DNA of 64,000 bases from Gilvimarinus agarilyticus (GCF_000832015.1 NZ_JXCJ01000001.1:3881944-3945943); one strand, 5' to 3'; positions 8,696 to 18,328 are shown, numbered from the stretch's first letter. The notes: a model not told the origin generated them from the letters alone. Numbers and translations are program-made.

Positions 8696-10000
8696 ATGTT
8701 TAACAATGCTCTTAAACGGCAAGTGAGCGAGCTACAACACAGTGCGAACGCGGCCAACGCTATTGTTAGCTCAATCAGAGATCATATGGCCTACATCGAG
8801 TTTTCACCTCAGGGTACAGTACTCGATGCTAACGAGCTCTTTTTAAACACGACCGGTTATGCCTTAAGCGGTATCGTCGGCAAGCACCACCGTCTTTTCT
8901 GTAGCTCGAGCTATGCCGACAGCCGCGAGTACCAAGACTTTTGGCGAGACTTAGCGGCAGGAAAAAGCATCAGTGGTACTTTCGCTCGCGTCACAGCAAG
9001 CGGCGAGCAAATATGGTTGGAGGCCACTTACTTTCCGATCTCTCGCGATGGTCAGATTCACAAAATCGCAAAAATAGCCACTGACGTCACCCGAGAACAC
9101 TTACGATTAAATGCTCAGGCCGATATTACCACGGCCTTAAACCGCTCTATGGCGGTCATAGAATTTAGCCCACATGGCACCATCCTTACCGCCAACGATA
9201 ATTTTTTACGTACCGTCGGCTACCGTTTAGAAGACATACAAGGCAAACACCACAAAATATTTTGCACCAAAGACTTCTACCACGAGCGGCCTAATTTTTG
9301 GCGCGAGCTATCCCAGGGCGGCTTCAAATCGGGCCGGTTTGAGCGCCGCAGCGCCTCGGGCAACACACTGTGGCTAGAGGCCACCTACAACCCCATTATG
9401 GACGACAAGGGTAACGTTTATAAGGTGGTTAAGTTTGCCGCCGACATCAGTGCCCGGGTTGAGCACGCCAAACAAGTGTCGGCCGCCGCTCACGTCGCAC
9501 ATGATTCAGCTCTGCAAACCGCTGACACAGCCGTTAAAGGCACTAAAATGCTCGAGCAAGCGGTGAATAACTTTGCCTCCATCAATCAGCATGTAGAAGA
9601 CGCGGTGACGTTAATAGATAAGCTCAACGAGCAGTCGTCGCACATTACCGCTATCGTCTCGACCATTAGTGGTATCGCCGAGCAAACCAACCTACTTGCG
9701 CTAAATGCCGCCATTGAGGCGGCCCGCGCGGGGGACTCCGGCCGGGGCTTTGCGGTGGTCGCCGATGAGGTAAGGCAACTGGCCGCGCGCACATCGCAAT
9801 CAACCCAGGAAATCGCACAAGTCGTGAAACAAAATCAAGGGCTAACGCAAACCATTACCACCCAGATAAACTCAGTGTCGCACTCTGTTGGCGAGGGAAG
9901 CGCGCTCAATGTGCAGGTCGCGGAGGTTATCCACGACATTAATGTTAGCGCAAAAAAGGTATCGCACACGGTAGCAAGTTTATCGCTAAACGAGGATTAA
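8696..10000 (+). CDS. soluble PAS-PAS methyl-accepting chemotaxis protein, BdlA-like
   Basis: The 434-residue protein has no transmembrane segment. Residues about 20-135 and 140-258 are two similar PAS domains (compare [15 protein letters not shown] with [15 protein letters not shown], and the shared GKHH loop), each ending in a PAC-like strand ([18 protein letters not shown]). Residues about 262-434 are an MCP signalling coiled coil with the highly conserved hairpin tip [18 protein letters not shown] followed by [15 protein letters not shown]. This arrangement and size match Pseudomonas BdlA, a redox-responsive receptor that controls biofilm dispersion. There is no HAMP domain. It appears to be a single-gene unit; no flagellar-type promoter was recognised in the 186 bp upstream, which otherwise show nothing notable. 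The ligand or cofactor is unknown. Confidence 0.85.
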   Translation: MFNNALKRQVSELQHSANAANAIVSSIRDHMAYIEFSPQGTVLDANELFLNTTGYALSGIVGKHHRLFCSSSYADSREYQDFWRDLAAGKSISGTFARVTASGEQIWLEATYFPISRDGQIHKIAKIATDVTREHLRLNAQADITTALNRSMAVIEFSPHGTILTANDNFLRTVGYRLEDIQGKHHKIFCTKDFYHERPNFWRELSQGGFKSGRFERRSASGNTLWLEATYNPIMDDKGNVYKVVKFAADISARVEHAKQVSAAAHVAHDSALQTADTAVKGTKMLEQAVNNFASINQHVEDAVTLIDKLNEQSSHITAIVSTISGIAEQTNLLALNAAIEAARAGDSGRGFAVVADEVRQLAARTSQSTQEIAQVVKQNQGLTQTITTQINSVSHSVGEGSALNVQVAEVIHDINVSAKKVSHTVASLSLNED

Positions 10001-10076
10001 CACCGCACGCGAGAAAATTAGGCTCGCGTAGAAATTTGTCCCCCCCTTATTTTTATTGGCTTTAAAGAGCAACGTC

Positions 10077-10114
10077 GCGTGCAGGTCGATGCGAAACCCC
10101 ATCGACCAGCACGC
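10077..10114. terminator. hairpin downstream of the chemoreceptor gene
   Basis: A 15-bp stem with one mismatch (10077-10091 with 10100-10114; arms GTGCAGGTCGATG and CATCGACCAGCAC) closes an 8-nt loop. It has no trailing T-run, so it is not a classical intrinsic terminator. It may be a 3' stabiliser, a factor-dependent terminator or a protein site. Confidence 0.45.
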
Positions 10115-10216
10115 ACAAACGCCTCTCATTGTAAACCTACGGGTTACTATCTAGAAAAAATCAGATAATTAAAATCGTAGTAAAAAATAATCTTGTCATT
10201 CCCATCGGTCACAGCT

Positions 10217-10248
10217 CGAAAACGATTTCATGCTGCGAAAACGTTTTC
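10217..10248. promoter_or_regulatory. tandem LacI-family-like operators
   Basis: The perfect 12-bp palindrome GAAAACGTTTTC (10237-10248) is preceded by a near copy, CGAAAACGATTTCA (10217-10230), with dyad centres 19 bp apart. Palindromes of this kind with a central CG are typical of LacI-family sugar regulators. They lie about 370 bp upstream of the large GH87-like gene and probably control it. The binding protein is not encoded nearby. Confidence 0.55.
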
Positions 10249-10611
10249 ATGGCCCGACGTCACCAATCGCTATAGACACTCTAAAAACCCTGCTATTAAA
10301 TCTCGTCATCGTTCTCATTACACATTAAGCACAATAACAACATTGGTTGAACGGCTCATGTAATTCGTCATAACCATTGCGATTTAAGATCGTTGCGCAG
10401 AACCCCCAATAAACGCCGAGCCGGTTCAGTATTAAACACAGCATATTTCAAGTCGCACCGACACAGCGAGTCGTACCGGAGTGTCGAACGGCACGGATGG
10501 CCGCCATCGAAAAGCAAGTCACTCAGCGCGGCGTAACGTTGCTTATGAGTGTAAAACGACTGCTTTTTTGAAAGTTAGAGCACATATAAAGCTAATAAGA
10601 GAGGCTAGATA

Positions 10612-13600
10612 ATGACGACATTTAAACCAAAATGGTTACACCCACTCAGTAAAGCCGGGCTAGTGGCCGGGGTACTAAGCATTCCGTGTATGGTATCGGT
10701 ACAGGCACTGGCGCAAACCAATTTAGCGCAAGGCAAAAACATCAGCGCCACCAGCATCAACGACGTGTACGGCGCCGCTAATGCTAATGATGGCAACAGC
10801 AACAGTTACTGGGAGAGTCAGAACAGCGCTTTTCCACAAAATCTAACGGTCGACTTAGGAAGCAGCAATACGGTTGAACAAATCGTTCTAAAACTACCGG
10901 ACTTTTGGGGCAGCCGCACGCAAAGTATGGCAGTGTTGGCCAGTAGTGACGGCAGCAACTTCACTCCCGTAGCAAGTAACAGCGATTACCTGTTTGATCC
11001 CGCTAACTTAAATCACGTCAGCATTGACTTTCCCGATACTGATGCACGCTTTATTCGCTTGCAAGTGACCGGCAACAGCGAGTGGCCCGCGGCGCAAGTC
11101 TCAGAGTTTGAAGTTTTTGGTTCAGTCACCAGTACCGAACCACGCAGCGCCTTCAGCCGCATAGAGGCTGAATCGTTTGACAATATGAGCGGCGTGCAGA
11201 CTGAAGGGACTAGCGACACTGGTGGCGGCGCCAACGTCGGCTGGATTGATAACGGCGACTGGCTGATGTTTGAAGACGTTGACTTTGGCACTGGCGCCTA
11301 CCAGGTGAGCGCCCGCCTTGCCAGCGATCACTCAGGCGGCACCATGGCGCTGCACTTAGACAGTCCGACGGGCGAGCTGATCGGCTCCATCAATGCCAGC
11401 TACACCGGTGGCTGGCAAAACTGGGTAACCGAAACTGCCAACGTTTACGCCGAGGGCGTTCACGACTTATACCTAGTGTTTAACGGTTCAGACGCAGGCG
11501 GCCTATTTAACATCAACTGGCTAGAGTTTGATTCAGGCTCCGACGTAAGTTTGCCAACAACGCCACAAGGGTTAAGTGTTGGTGCCGTTACCAGCTCATC
11601 GGTCAGCCTGAGCTGGAACAGCTCGGCCAATGCCGACGGTTACGATATTTTGCGCGGCGGCAGTGTGATTGCATCGACCAGCGATACTTATTACCAAGAC
11701 ACCAACCTGAGCGCTAACACCAGCTACGATTACCAGGTACGCGCCTACAACAACGATGGCACCTCGGCGGCCAGCGTAAGCGTTAGCACCACAACCAGCG
11801 ACACCGGAACCACGCCCACAGGCAGTAATGTTGCCGACGGCAAGCCCGTTAGCGCCTCATCAGCGGATGCCTATCACACAGATGCCAACGCAGTGGACGG
11901 CAACCAAAGCACCTACTGGGAAAGCGCCAGCAATAGTTTTCCGCAGCAGTTAACCGTGGATCTTGGCAGCACCCATTACGTTAACCAAGTCACTCTAAAA
12001 CTACCCGACGATGCCGCGTGGGAAACCCGCACGCAAACGGTCACGGTACTGGGCAGTGACGACGGCACTAATTTTACGAACATTGCCGGTCAAACGGGGG
12101 CGACTTTTAACCCGACCTCAAACAACACCGCTACCATTAGCTTTAACGAGACCACCGCACGTTATGTACGACTGCAGGTAACGGCCAACACCGGATGGCC
12201 GGCGGCGCAAATCTCTGAGTTTGAAGTTAATGGCTACCCTGACCCAGTTCCGCCTGGCACACCGGGCAACCTAAATGTGACCGGTGAATCGTCTACCGCT
12301 ATATTCTTAAGTTGGGAGGCTTCAAGCCAAGCCGATGGTTACGGGTTATTGCGCGATGGTGCGGTGGTCGCGGACATAACTTCCACGTTTTACCAAGACA
12401 CCGAGCTAACTCCGGAAACCAGCTACAGCTACAGCGTGCGTGCTTACAACGAGTTTGGCGCATCCAACACCAGCGGTGCTATTACCGCCACGACACTTGA
12501 GGAAGGCAGTGATACTAACCCCGATCACCCAGAGCCTAACGATGAGCACGGCGCTAATATGCCGTACGATCGCTACGATACCCAAAGTGCTAACTACGGT
12601 GGCGGGGCCATTTTAAAAACCGCGCCCATGTTCGATCAGCTAAAAACCGCCTCCGAGGCATCGGGCCAAGCGTATATCGCGCTGCCTAGCAGTGGTTCTT
12701 ACGCCGAGTGGACAATACGCAACGACGAAGGCGGCGCGGGCGTTACCATGCGCTTTACCATGCCCGACTCAAGCGACGGTATGGGGCTAGATGGCTCACT
12801 GGACGTTTACGTTAATGGCACTAAAGCGCAAACTGTGCCGTTAACTTCCTACTATAACTACCAGTACTTCGCCGTGGGTGGTGGTCACCCCTCAGATGCC
12901 CCCGGCGGCGGCAACCCGCTGTTCCGCTTTGACGAAACTCACTGGAAGCTGGCAACGCCGCTGCAAGCGGGCGATGTGATTCGCATCGAGAAATCCAACA
13001 GCGACAATCTCGAATACGGCGTCGACTTTTTAGAGATAGAAAGTGTGCCCTCGCCGATTTCTCGCCCGGGCAACGCCGTCGCCGTTACCGACTTTGGCGC
13101 AATAGCCAACGATGGCATAGACGATTTGGCGGCGTTTAACCAAGCCGTGGATGCCGCGGTTGCCAACGGTCAATCGCTGTACATCCCACCTGGTACGTTT
13201 GAATTAGACAACATGTGGGTTATCGGCGATGTCGGCAACGGAATTGACGACTTAACCATTATGGGTTCGGGCATTTGGCACACCAACATTCAGTTTACCA
13301 ACCCTAACTCGGCCTCGGGCGGCATCTCTTTTCGGGTTGTGGGGCAACTGGATTTTAGCCACGTGTATATGAACTCGATGCTACGTTCGCGCTATAACCA
13401 ACAGGCAGTTTATAAAGCTTTTATGGATAATTTTGGCACCAACTCTACAGTGCATAACGTTTGGGTCGAGCACTTCGAGTGCGGTTTTTGGGTGGCTGAC
13501 TACGCTCATACACCGGCCATAACTGCCGACAACCTGTTGATTGAACACAGCCGCGTGCGCAACAACTTAGCCGACGGCATTAACTTTGCCCAAGGCACTA

Positions 13601-14256
13601 GCAACTCTACCGTGCGCAATAGCAGCATTCGCAACAATGGTGACGATGGCCTCGCGGTTTGGACCAGTAACGTCAATGGTGCACCGGCCGGTGTCAACAA
13701 CACCTTTACCCACAACACCATCGAGTTTAACTGGCGCGCCGCGGGCATAGCTTTCTTTGGCGGCAGCGGTCACCAAGCCACTTACAATTTAATTGTCGAC
13801 GGTGTGGGGTCATCGGGTTTCAGGATGAACACGATCTTCCCAGGTTATCACTTTCAAAATAACACTGGCATCGTATTCTCTGACAGCACGATTATCCGCA
13901 GTGGTACCAGCTTGGATACCTGGGGCGGCGAGCGCGGTGCGATTGACCTAGAAGCCTCGGTTGATCCGATTCGCAACCTAACCGTATCCAATATCGATAT
14001 CTACGACACCCAGCGCGACGCCATTCAAATGGGTTACGGCGGCGGTTTTGAAAACGTCGTGTTTAACGATATCACTATCGACGGTACCGGCCTTGACGGC
14101 GAGGTTGACTCTCGGTTCTCGGGTAAACACTTAGGGGCGGCGATTTACACCTACACAGGTAACGGTAGCGCCACCTTTAATAATTTAATCACCAGCAATG
14201 TGGCTTACCCAGACACCAACTTTATCCAGCAAGGGTTTGATCTGAACATTCAGTAA
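10612..14256 (+). CDS. secreted modular GH87-like glycoside hydrolase (alpha-1,3-glucanase/mycodextranase candidate) with discoidin, CBM6 and Fn3 modules
   Basis: The 1214-residue protein begins with a signal peptide ending near VQALAQ. Modules follow in order: F5/8-type C (CBM32-like) at about 37-170; CBM6 at about 178-305 (RIEAESFDNMSG, GGANVGWIDNGDWL); Fn3 at 314-396; a second F5/8C at 405-541; a second Fn3 at 544-631; then a catalytic region from about 645 to the end with a beta-sandwich lead-in (PYDRYDTQSANYGGGA) and a right-handed beta-helix (VTDFGAIANDGIDDLAAFNQA, YIPPGTF). The motifs ADGIN (D988) and NNGDDGLAVW (D1011, D1012) have the same 23-residue spacing I recall for the three catalytic aspartates of Paenibacillus/Bacillus GH87 alpha-1,3-glucanases. 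That supports cleavage of alpha-1,3-glucan of fungal walls or mutan. Other beta-helix families cannot be wholly excluded. Confidence 0.75.
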   Translation: MTTFKPKWLHPLSKAGLVAGVLSIPCMVSVQALAQTNLAQGKNISATSINDVYGAANANDGNSNSYWESQNSAFPQNLTVDLGSSNTVEQIVLKLPDFWGSRTQSMAVLASSDGSNFTPVASNSDYLFDPANLNHVSIDFPDTDARFIRLQVTGNSEWPAAQVSEFEVFGSVTSTEPRSAFSRIEAESFDNMSGVQTEGTSDTGGGANVGWIDNGDWLMFEDVDFGTGAYQVSARLASDHSGGTMALHLDSPTGELIGSINASYTGGWQNWVTETANVYAEGVHDLYLVFNGSDAGGLFNINWLEFDSGSDVSLPTTPQGLSVGAVTSSSVSLSWNSSANADGYDILRGGSVIASTSDTYYQDTNLSANTSYDYQVRAYNNDGTSAASVSVSTTTSDTGTTPTGSNVADGKPVSASSADAYHTDANAVDGNQSTYWESASNSFPQQLTVDLGSTHYVNQVTLKLPDDAAWETRTQTVTVLGSDDGTNFTNIAGQTGATFNPTSNNTATISFNETTARYVRLQVTANTGWPAAQISEFEVNGYPDPVPPGTPGNLNVTGESSTAIFLSWEASSQADGYGLLRDGAVVADITSTFYQDTELTPETSYSYSVRAYNEFGASNTSGAITATTLEEGSDTNPDHPEPNDEHGANMPYDRYDTQSANYGGGAILKTAPMFDQLKTASEASGQAYIALPSSGSYAEWTIRNDEGGAGVTMRFTMPDSSDGMGLDGSLDVYVNGTKAQTVPLTSYYNYQYFAVGGGHPSDAPGGGNPLFRFDETHWKLATPLQAGDVIRIEKSNSDNLEYGVDFLEIESVPSPISRPGNAVAVTDFGAIANDGIDDLAAFNQAVDAAVANGQSLYIPPGTFELDNMWVIGDVGNGIDDLTIMGSGIWHTNIQFTNPNSASGGISFRVVGQLDFSHVYMNSMLRSRYNQQAVYKAFMDNFGTNSTVHNVWVEHFECGFWVADYAHTPAITADNLLIEHSRVRNNLADGINFAQGTSNSTVRNSSIRNNGDDGLAVWTSNVNGAPAGVNNTFTHNTIEFNWRAAGIAFFGGSGHQATYNLIVDGVGSSGFRMNTIFPGYHFQNNTGIVFSDSTIIRSGTSLDTWGGERGAIDLEASVDPIRNLTVSNIDIYDTQRDAIQMGYGGGFENVVFNDITIDGTGLDGEVDSRFSGKHLGAAIYTYTGNGSATFNNLITSNVAYPDTNFIQQGFDLNIQ

Positions 14257-14263
14257 AACAAAA

Positions 14264-14287
14264 AAGGGGGAGCAATCGCTCCCCCTT
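14264..14287. terminator. bidirectional intrinsic terminator between convergent genes
   Basis: A perfect 10-bp stem AAGGGGGAGC / GCTCCCCCTT closes a 4-nt loop (14274-14277). An A-run precedes it and a short T-rich run follows, so it can end transcripts from both the GH87-like gene and the opposing lipoprotein gene. Confidence 0.85.
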
Positions 14288-14306
14288 ATTAATCCGGGTA
14301 AATCCG

Positions 14307-16112
14307 TTATTCCGCCTGCTCCACACCGCCCTCAAAACCCGAGAACAAATTTAATTCACCCACTTCGGTGGCTGGCCCCATACCGTTAATCACATGATTA
14401 ATACCGCCATTTAAACCAGCGAAGTTAGCAATATGGCTAATAGAGATTCCCGGGTTATTGGGCACCTCCATCGAATTTTCTAACCGCACATTATTGCTGA
14501 CCGTGGGTTCACCGCGAAAAAAGCTGTAAATACCAAAGCCCCAACCATTGTGAGTTTGCACATGATCGGCCACTTTGTATGAGGCAAACCCGGCCTTGCC
14601 GTTATCGTTCCAGGCATCGATGCTCGGTGGCTTGTAGGGGATCTCGGACTGATAGAAATAGGTGCGGCCGCGCTCACCGTTCCACAGGGTTTGATAGCCC
14701 TGAAAGTGCTCGTTAAACAAACCGTAAATGGTCACGTCATCGCCGTTAACCACTAAACCGTTGCGGCTTTTATTCACCTCCCACTCGGCACCGGTGCCGT
14801 GGTCGGCGCGCCACAACCATACGTGGTCCACCAATACATCGTCACTGTTAATCCGCAAGCAAATGTCAGCCTGCCCCACGATCGCGCCACCCACCCGGCA
14901 GTACACATCGTGCAGGCTGGTGGGGTTAGCCGCATGGTTAACACCTGCGGTTTGCGTCGCACGTTGTCGGCCCACATCAATCAGCACCGGAGAATTAACC
15001 GGGCCTGCGTCCACCATAAATCCGGCCAGTTTAATACCATCAACGTCGGCCACCGTCAAAGCGGCATCGCCCTGCTGCGGCACCAAGGTGGGTAAACCAA
15101 GCCCCAACACAACCGTGTTTGGCTGAGTGACGTTAAGAGCACGATTCAGCGAGTAAATACCCGGCGTAAGCAGTAGATGTTTACCCGCCGCCAGGGCTTG
15201 ATTCAGGCTGTCAGCCGTATCGGAATCGGGCCGCGCCACATAAAAGTCCGTTAAGGGAATTAACTCCCCAGCTTCTGACTCGCCGCGCCAGCTAACACCC
15301 GCGGTATTGCGGGTAACCGCCGGTACAAACACCGCATACGCACCGCCGTTATCCAGCGTCAAAAACGGCTTTTCACGCACGACAGGGGTTTGTTCGATAA
15401 TGGTGGTGGGCTCTTCCGGCCACTGATCCACCGGCGCCCCCTTAACCCCAACAAACACCCGGTTCCAGTTGCCCCCGGCCCAGCGGCCGATCTCCGAGTT
15501 GCGGGTAAACCACTGCTGCCCGGTGGTAAGCCCGGCCCGGCCTTCAATCACCGAGTTGGCCAACACGCCGCCACTGGCCCAGCTGCCCTTATCAAAGTTA
15601 ACGCTGCCCTCGACGTGCATACGCCGGTAAGGTGAGGCTTGAGATACCGCCCACAATAAGGTGTTGCCGTGATGCGGCTTTACCTTAAAATTCTCCGCGC
15701 CGCGCCAGAACATAGTGGTGACTTTATTGCCTTCGGTCGACGCAATCGACTGCACGGTTCCGTTGATGCTTACATCCCCCGGCACCCGGCCAAGGCCCAG
15801 CGCCTGAACGTAGTAATCCACGGTGACGTTTAACTCATACTGGCCCGGTTTAAACAGCAGTGCGTAGCGCTCCGCGCCAAACTCATTGTGCTTTTGTTGG
15901 TGATGTAGCGCATCGAGGGTATTTTGAATGGCTCGCTGATCCATGGTGTCGTCAAACACCAAGACATGATCGCCAAACACTGAGCGATAGGGTGACGTAT
16001 CGAGAGAAGGAGGAGTATCACTGTGATAGCAGCTTAAAATAACCACCGCCGACGCTGCAACAAGCAGCAGTTTTACCCCCAACACAGGGGTCAAGAAACG
16101 TTTGCGAAACAT
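14307..16112 (-). CDS. secreted beta-helix lipoprotein, GH55/pectate-lyase-like family of unknown substrate
   Basis: 601 residues with an N-terminal hydrophobic stretch ending in a possible lipobox (ILSC), so it is probably anchored in a membrane. The body has two beta-helix-like halves. Features include FDDTMDQRAIQNTLDALH, YALLFKPGQYELNVTVDYY, LGLGRVPGDVSINGTV, EKPFLTLDNGGAYAVFVPA, GKHLLLTPGIYSLN and TVVLGLGLPTL. I recognise this pattern from secreted proteins of actinobacteria and others, often annotated vaguely (adenylyl cyclase, coagulation factor 5/8), that appear related to GH55-type double beta-helix enzymes. It converges with the GH87-like gene, which suggests but does not prove a joint role on alpha- or beta-glucan. 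No catalytic residues could be assigned with confidence. Confidence 0.55.
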   Translation of the reverse strand: MFRKRFLTPVLGVKLLLVAASAVVILSCYHSDTPPSLDTSPYRSVFGDHVLVFDDTMDQRAIQNTLDALHHQQKHNEFGAERYALLFKPGQYELNVTVDYYVQALGLGRVPGDVSINGTVQSIASTEGNKVTTMFWRGAENFKVKPHHGNTLLWAVSQASPYRRMHVEGSVNFDKGSWASGGVLANSVIEGRAGLTTGQQWFTRNSEIGRWAGGNWNRVFVGVKGAPVDQWPEEPTTIIEQTPVVREKPFLTLDNGGAYAVFVPAVTRNTAGVSWRGESEAGELIPLTDFYVARPDSDTADSLNQALAAGKHLLLTPGIYSLNRALNVTQPNTVVLGLGLPTLVPQQGDAALTVADVDGIKLAGFMVDAGPVNSPVLIDVGRQRATQTAGVNHAANPTSLHDVYCRVGGAIVGQADICLRINSDDVLVDHVWLWRADHGTGAEWEVNKSRNGLVVNGDDVTIYGLFNEHFQGYQTLWNGERGRTYFYQSEIPYKPPSIDAWNDNGKAGFASYKVADHVQTHNGWGFGIYSFFRGEPTVSNNVRLENSMEVPNNPGISISHIANFAGLNGGINHVINGMGPATEVGELNLFSGFEGGVEQAE

Positions 16113-16271
16113 AGAGCACGACTCACTGGTTTATTAGTGTTTGAGTATGCTTCATGTGATTGAACGACAGGGCAGCCGTTGATTTTACTGTTGCGTGCTA
16201 CGGCATCTTTATAGTGTGCCGCTTAACACCTAAAGGTTCTTAGGCCTCTTTAACGGATTGCAGTATACGCT

Positions 16272-16297
16272 CAAATAGTGGTCATTTACACTATTTG
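16272..16297. promoter_or_regulatory. perfect 9-bp inverted repeat in a divergent promoter region
   Basis: CAAATAGTG (16272-16280) and CACTATTTG (16289-16297) form an exact dyad separated by 8 bp, centred 81 bp upstream of the MFS start and about 170 bp from the start of the divergent lipoprotein gene. Its AT-rich symmetric form suggests a repressor operator. No regulator gene is adjacent. Confidence 0.5.
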
Positions 16298-16365
16298 TCG
16301 TACCCTTTCGTCATAACGTAAAAACTTTAGGTATGCTGTAAGCCCAGCAACCAGACAGAGTATTT

Positions 16366-17520
16366 ATGTCCCCACACCCAGCCAGCGCTCAGGCACAACA
16401 CGCCACCCGCGCCGCCTTCTTCATCGCCGGAAGCTCGTTTGCGGCCTGGGCGCCGCTGGTGCCCTACGCGCAGTCTCGCGCCTCACTCAACGAAGCTCAG
16501 CTAGGGCTGTTACTGCTATGCCTTGGTATTGGCTCACTGATCGCCATGCCGCTATCGGGTGTCGTTAGTGCGCGGTACGGCTGCCGCGCCGTATTTGGCA
16601 CGGCAGCGATCGTATTGTGCGCTGCCTTACCGATACTCGCCAGCTCAGAATTGACGTGGGTTCTGGCCGCTACGCTATTCTTTTTTGGCGCCGCACTCGG
16701 CACTGCCGACTGCGTTGCCAATATTCAAGCGGTGACGGTGGAAAAGGCCTCTGGCCGACCATTAATGTCAGGATTTCACGGCCTCTTTAGTGCTGGCGGT
16801 ATCGCTGGCGCTCTTGGGGTGAGCAGTCTATTAAGCCTAAACCTTTCCCCTCTGCACGCCGTATCCATCGTGGTACTGGGCATCCTTTTAGCACTAGCGT
16901 TTACCTGGCGCTACTTATTAAACCATACCGACGCTTCACAAGAAGGCCCGTTATTAGCCCTTCCTCGGGGCATCGTACTTGCGCTTGGCGCACTGTGTTT
17001 TATTGCTTTTTTAGTCGAAGGAGGAATGCTCGACTGGAGCGCCGTATATTTAACACAACAGCAACAGATGGCAACCGCACAGTCGGGGCTTGGTTACGTG
17101 GCCTTTGCCGTTACCATGACGACAGCTCGATTGAGCGGAGATTGGATTATTGGTCGCGCAGGGTTAATAACGGTATTGGTCGGCGGGGCCACTTTGGCCG
17201 CCTTGGGACTAACACTGGCGGCCCTAGCGCCAAGCTGGCCGCTCGCACTGCTCGGTTATGCGCTGGTGGGGCTGGGCGGCGCCAATATCGCACCTATTAT
17301 GTATTCGCTGGTAGGCAAACAGACGACTATGCCTGAGTCCCTAGCCGTGCCCGCGCTTACCACAATCGGCTACGCCGGCATTTTAGTGGGGCCGGCGATG
17401 ATTGGCTTTGTCGCTTATCTCACCGGGCTGACGTCGGCGTTTTTATTGGTTGCGGGGCTTCTGCTCATAGTGGCCGCTGCGGGGCCGGCACTCGGCCGCT
17501 TCTTTGCCAACGGCAACTGA
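16366..17520 (+). CDS. MFS transporter, YbjJ/fucose-permease-like
   Basis: 384 residues with about 12 hydrophobic segments, typical of the smaller major facilitator superfamily permeases. The N-terminus carries FIAGSSFAAWAPLVPYAQSR, and MSGFHGLFSAGGIAGALG in the middle resembles YbjJ-like members related to sugar/fucose permeases. The substrate cannot be told from the sequence. It stands alone: the upstream gene is divergent and the downstream small gene is on the other strand. A symmetric operator-like element lies upstream. It could import a sugar released by the neighbouring glucanases, or be an exporter. Confidence 0.75.
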   Translation: MSPHPASAQAQHATRAAFFIAGSSFAAWAPLVPYAQSRASLNEAQLGLLLLCLGIGSLIAMPLSGVVSARYGCRAVFGTAAIVLCAALPILASSELTWVLAATLFFFGAALGTADCVANIQAVTVEKASGRPLMSGFHGLFSAGGIAGALGVSSLLSLNLSPLHAVSIVVLGILLALAFTWRYLLNHTDASQEGPLLALPRGIVLALGALCFIAFLVEGGMLDWSAVYLTQQQQMATAQSGLGYVAFAVTMTTARLSGDWIIGRAGLITVLVGGATLAALGLTLAALAPSWPLALLGYALVGLGGANIAPIMYSLVGKQTTMPESLAVPALTTIGYAGILVGPAMIGFVAYLTGLTSAFLLVAGLLLIVAAAGPALGRFFANGN

Positions 17521-17534
17521 GGCTTGAGGCACTT

Positions 17535-17810
17535 TTACTCTAAATATCCCGCCCGCATAAGCCGGTAGTAAACATACTCGCCCCCCAAAGCAACGGCTGT
17601 GAGCGCGACCAGCATTACCAGGGTGTTTGCTATCGTTGCCACCACCACCGCAACCGATACCAGCGATGTCAGCACAACAAGCACCACTACCGGCAGCAGC
17701 TTAACCGGTGTTTTAGCTTTACAGTTAGAACACCTAATGCGGGTCGGATTTACCGACTTGACCACATCGCCAAAACTGAGTGGCGCATGGCAATGGCTGC
17801 AGTTTTTCAC
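17535..17810 (-). CDS. small membrane protein with CxxC...CxxC zinc ribbon
   Basis: About 91 residues. The N-terminus holds two cysteine pairs, CSHC and CSNC, 19 residues apart, as in small zinc-ribbon proteins of the cxxc_20_cxxc type. Two hydrophobic helices follow and the C-terminus is short (YYRLMRAGYLE). I prefer the GTG at 17810 because GGAGAGGAAG lies directly upstream. A GTG at 17849 in the same frame would add 13 residues. Function unknown; the fold suggests metal binding at the membrane face. Confidence 0.65.
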   Translation of the reverse strand: MKNCSHCHAPLSFGDVVKSVNPTRIRCSNCKAKTPVKLLPVVVLVVLTSLVSVAVVVATIANTLVMLVALTAVALGGEYVYYRLMRAGYLE

Positions 17811-18215
17811 ACTTCCTCTCCGTCGCAAAAATCCACTTAATAGAACCACTTGTTGCGCATAAGGTCAAGGCACATTTTTGATGTGCAAAACCGCCACCAA
17901 ACGCTGCCAAAAACCGATAACCGCCGCTGGCAACAAACGTTTAAAGCCTATGAATTTTGGCGCTTATTATTCTGTATTTATGGTCGGTTACGTAAAATTT
18001 TGTGGCGCAAAAAAATAAATAAAAATAATTAACCTAATTTTTCACGCAATGATTTTGAAGCCAAATTAATCCTATCACGTGCGTCGGTTCTCGTTTCCAA
18101 CGAGCAGACATTGAATTACAAGGCCAATCACACTAATCAATGGTAGCGATTAAAAACAGCTGGAATTTGTCGGCCGTTTCGATTCATTTTCTTGCAAGTT
18201 CATAAAGAAATTTCG

Positions 18216-18244
18216 GGCACTTATTTTTTACCAAAATAAGTGCC
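18216..18244. other. perfect 12-bp inverted repeat (hairpin)
   Basis: GGCACTTATTTT and AAAATAAGTGCC are separated by 5 nt. The stem is AT-rich apart from its base. It has no T-run on the plus side. It could be an operator, a terminator for a leftward transcript or a leader structure; the sequence does not decide. Confidence 0.5.
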
Positions 18245-18328
18245 AAGAAAACAATTGTTAGGTAACGGAAAAACAAAAAATGACGCATCTAGCTTTATCG
18301 ATAACATCGCCATTATTTTTACCCAAAA

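Larger units (their letters stand above)
10001..10611. other. intergenic region upstream of the GH87-like gene
   Basis: This 611-bp gap holds no convincing gene. It contains a strong hairpin just after the chemoreceptor gene and, about 370 bp before the next start codon, two LacI-family-like palindromes; both are listed separately. The remainder is AT-richer than the flanking genes and presumably carries the promoter and a long 5' leader for the GH87-like gene. Confidence 0.7.

Noticed and set aside
17850..18032. 60-codon plus-strand frame in the region before the LPMO gene
   Set aside because: No ribosome-binding site, no recognisable family and a composition rich in basic residues and asparagine typical of chance frames in AT-rich DNA.
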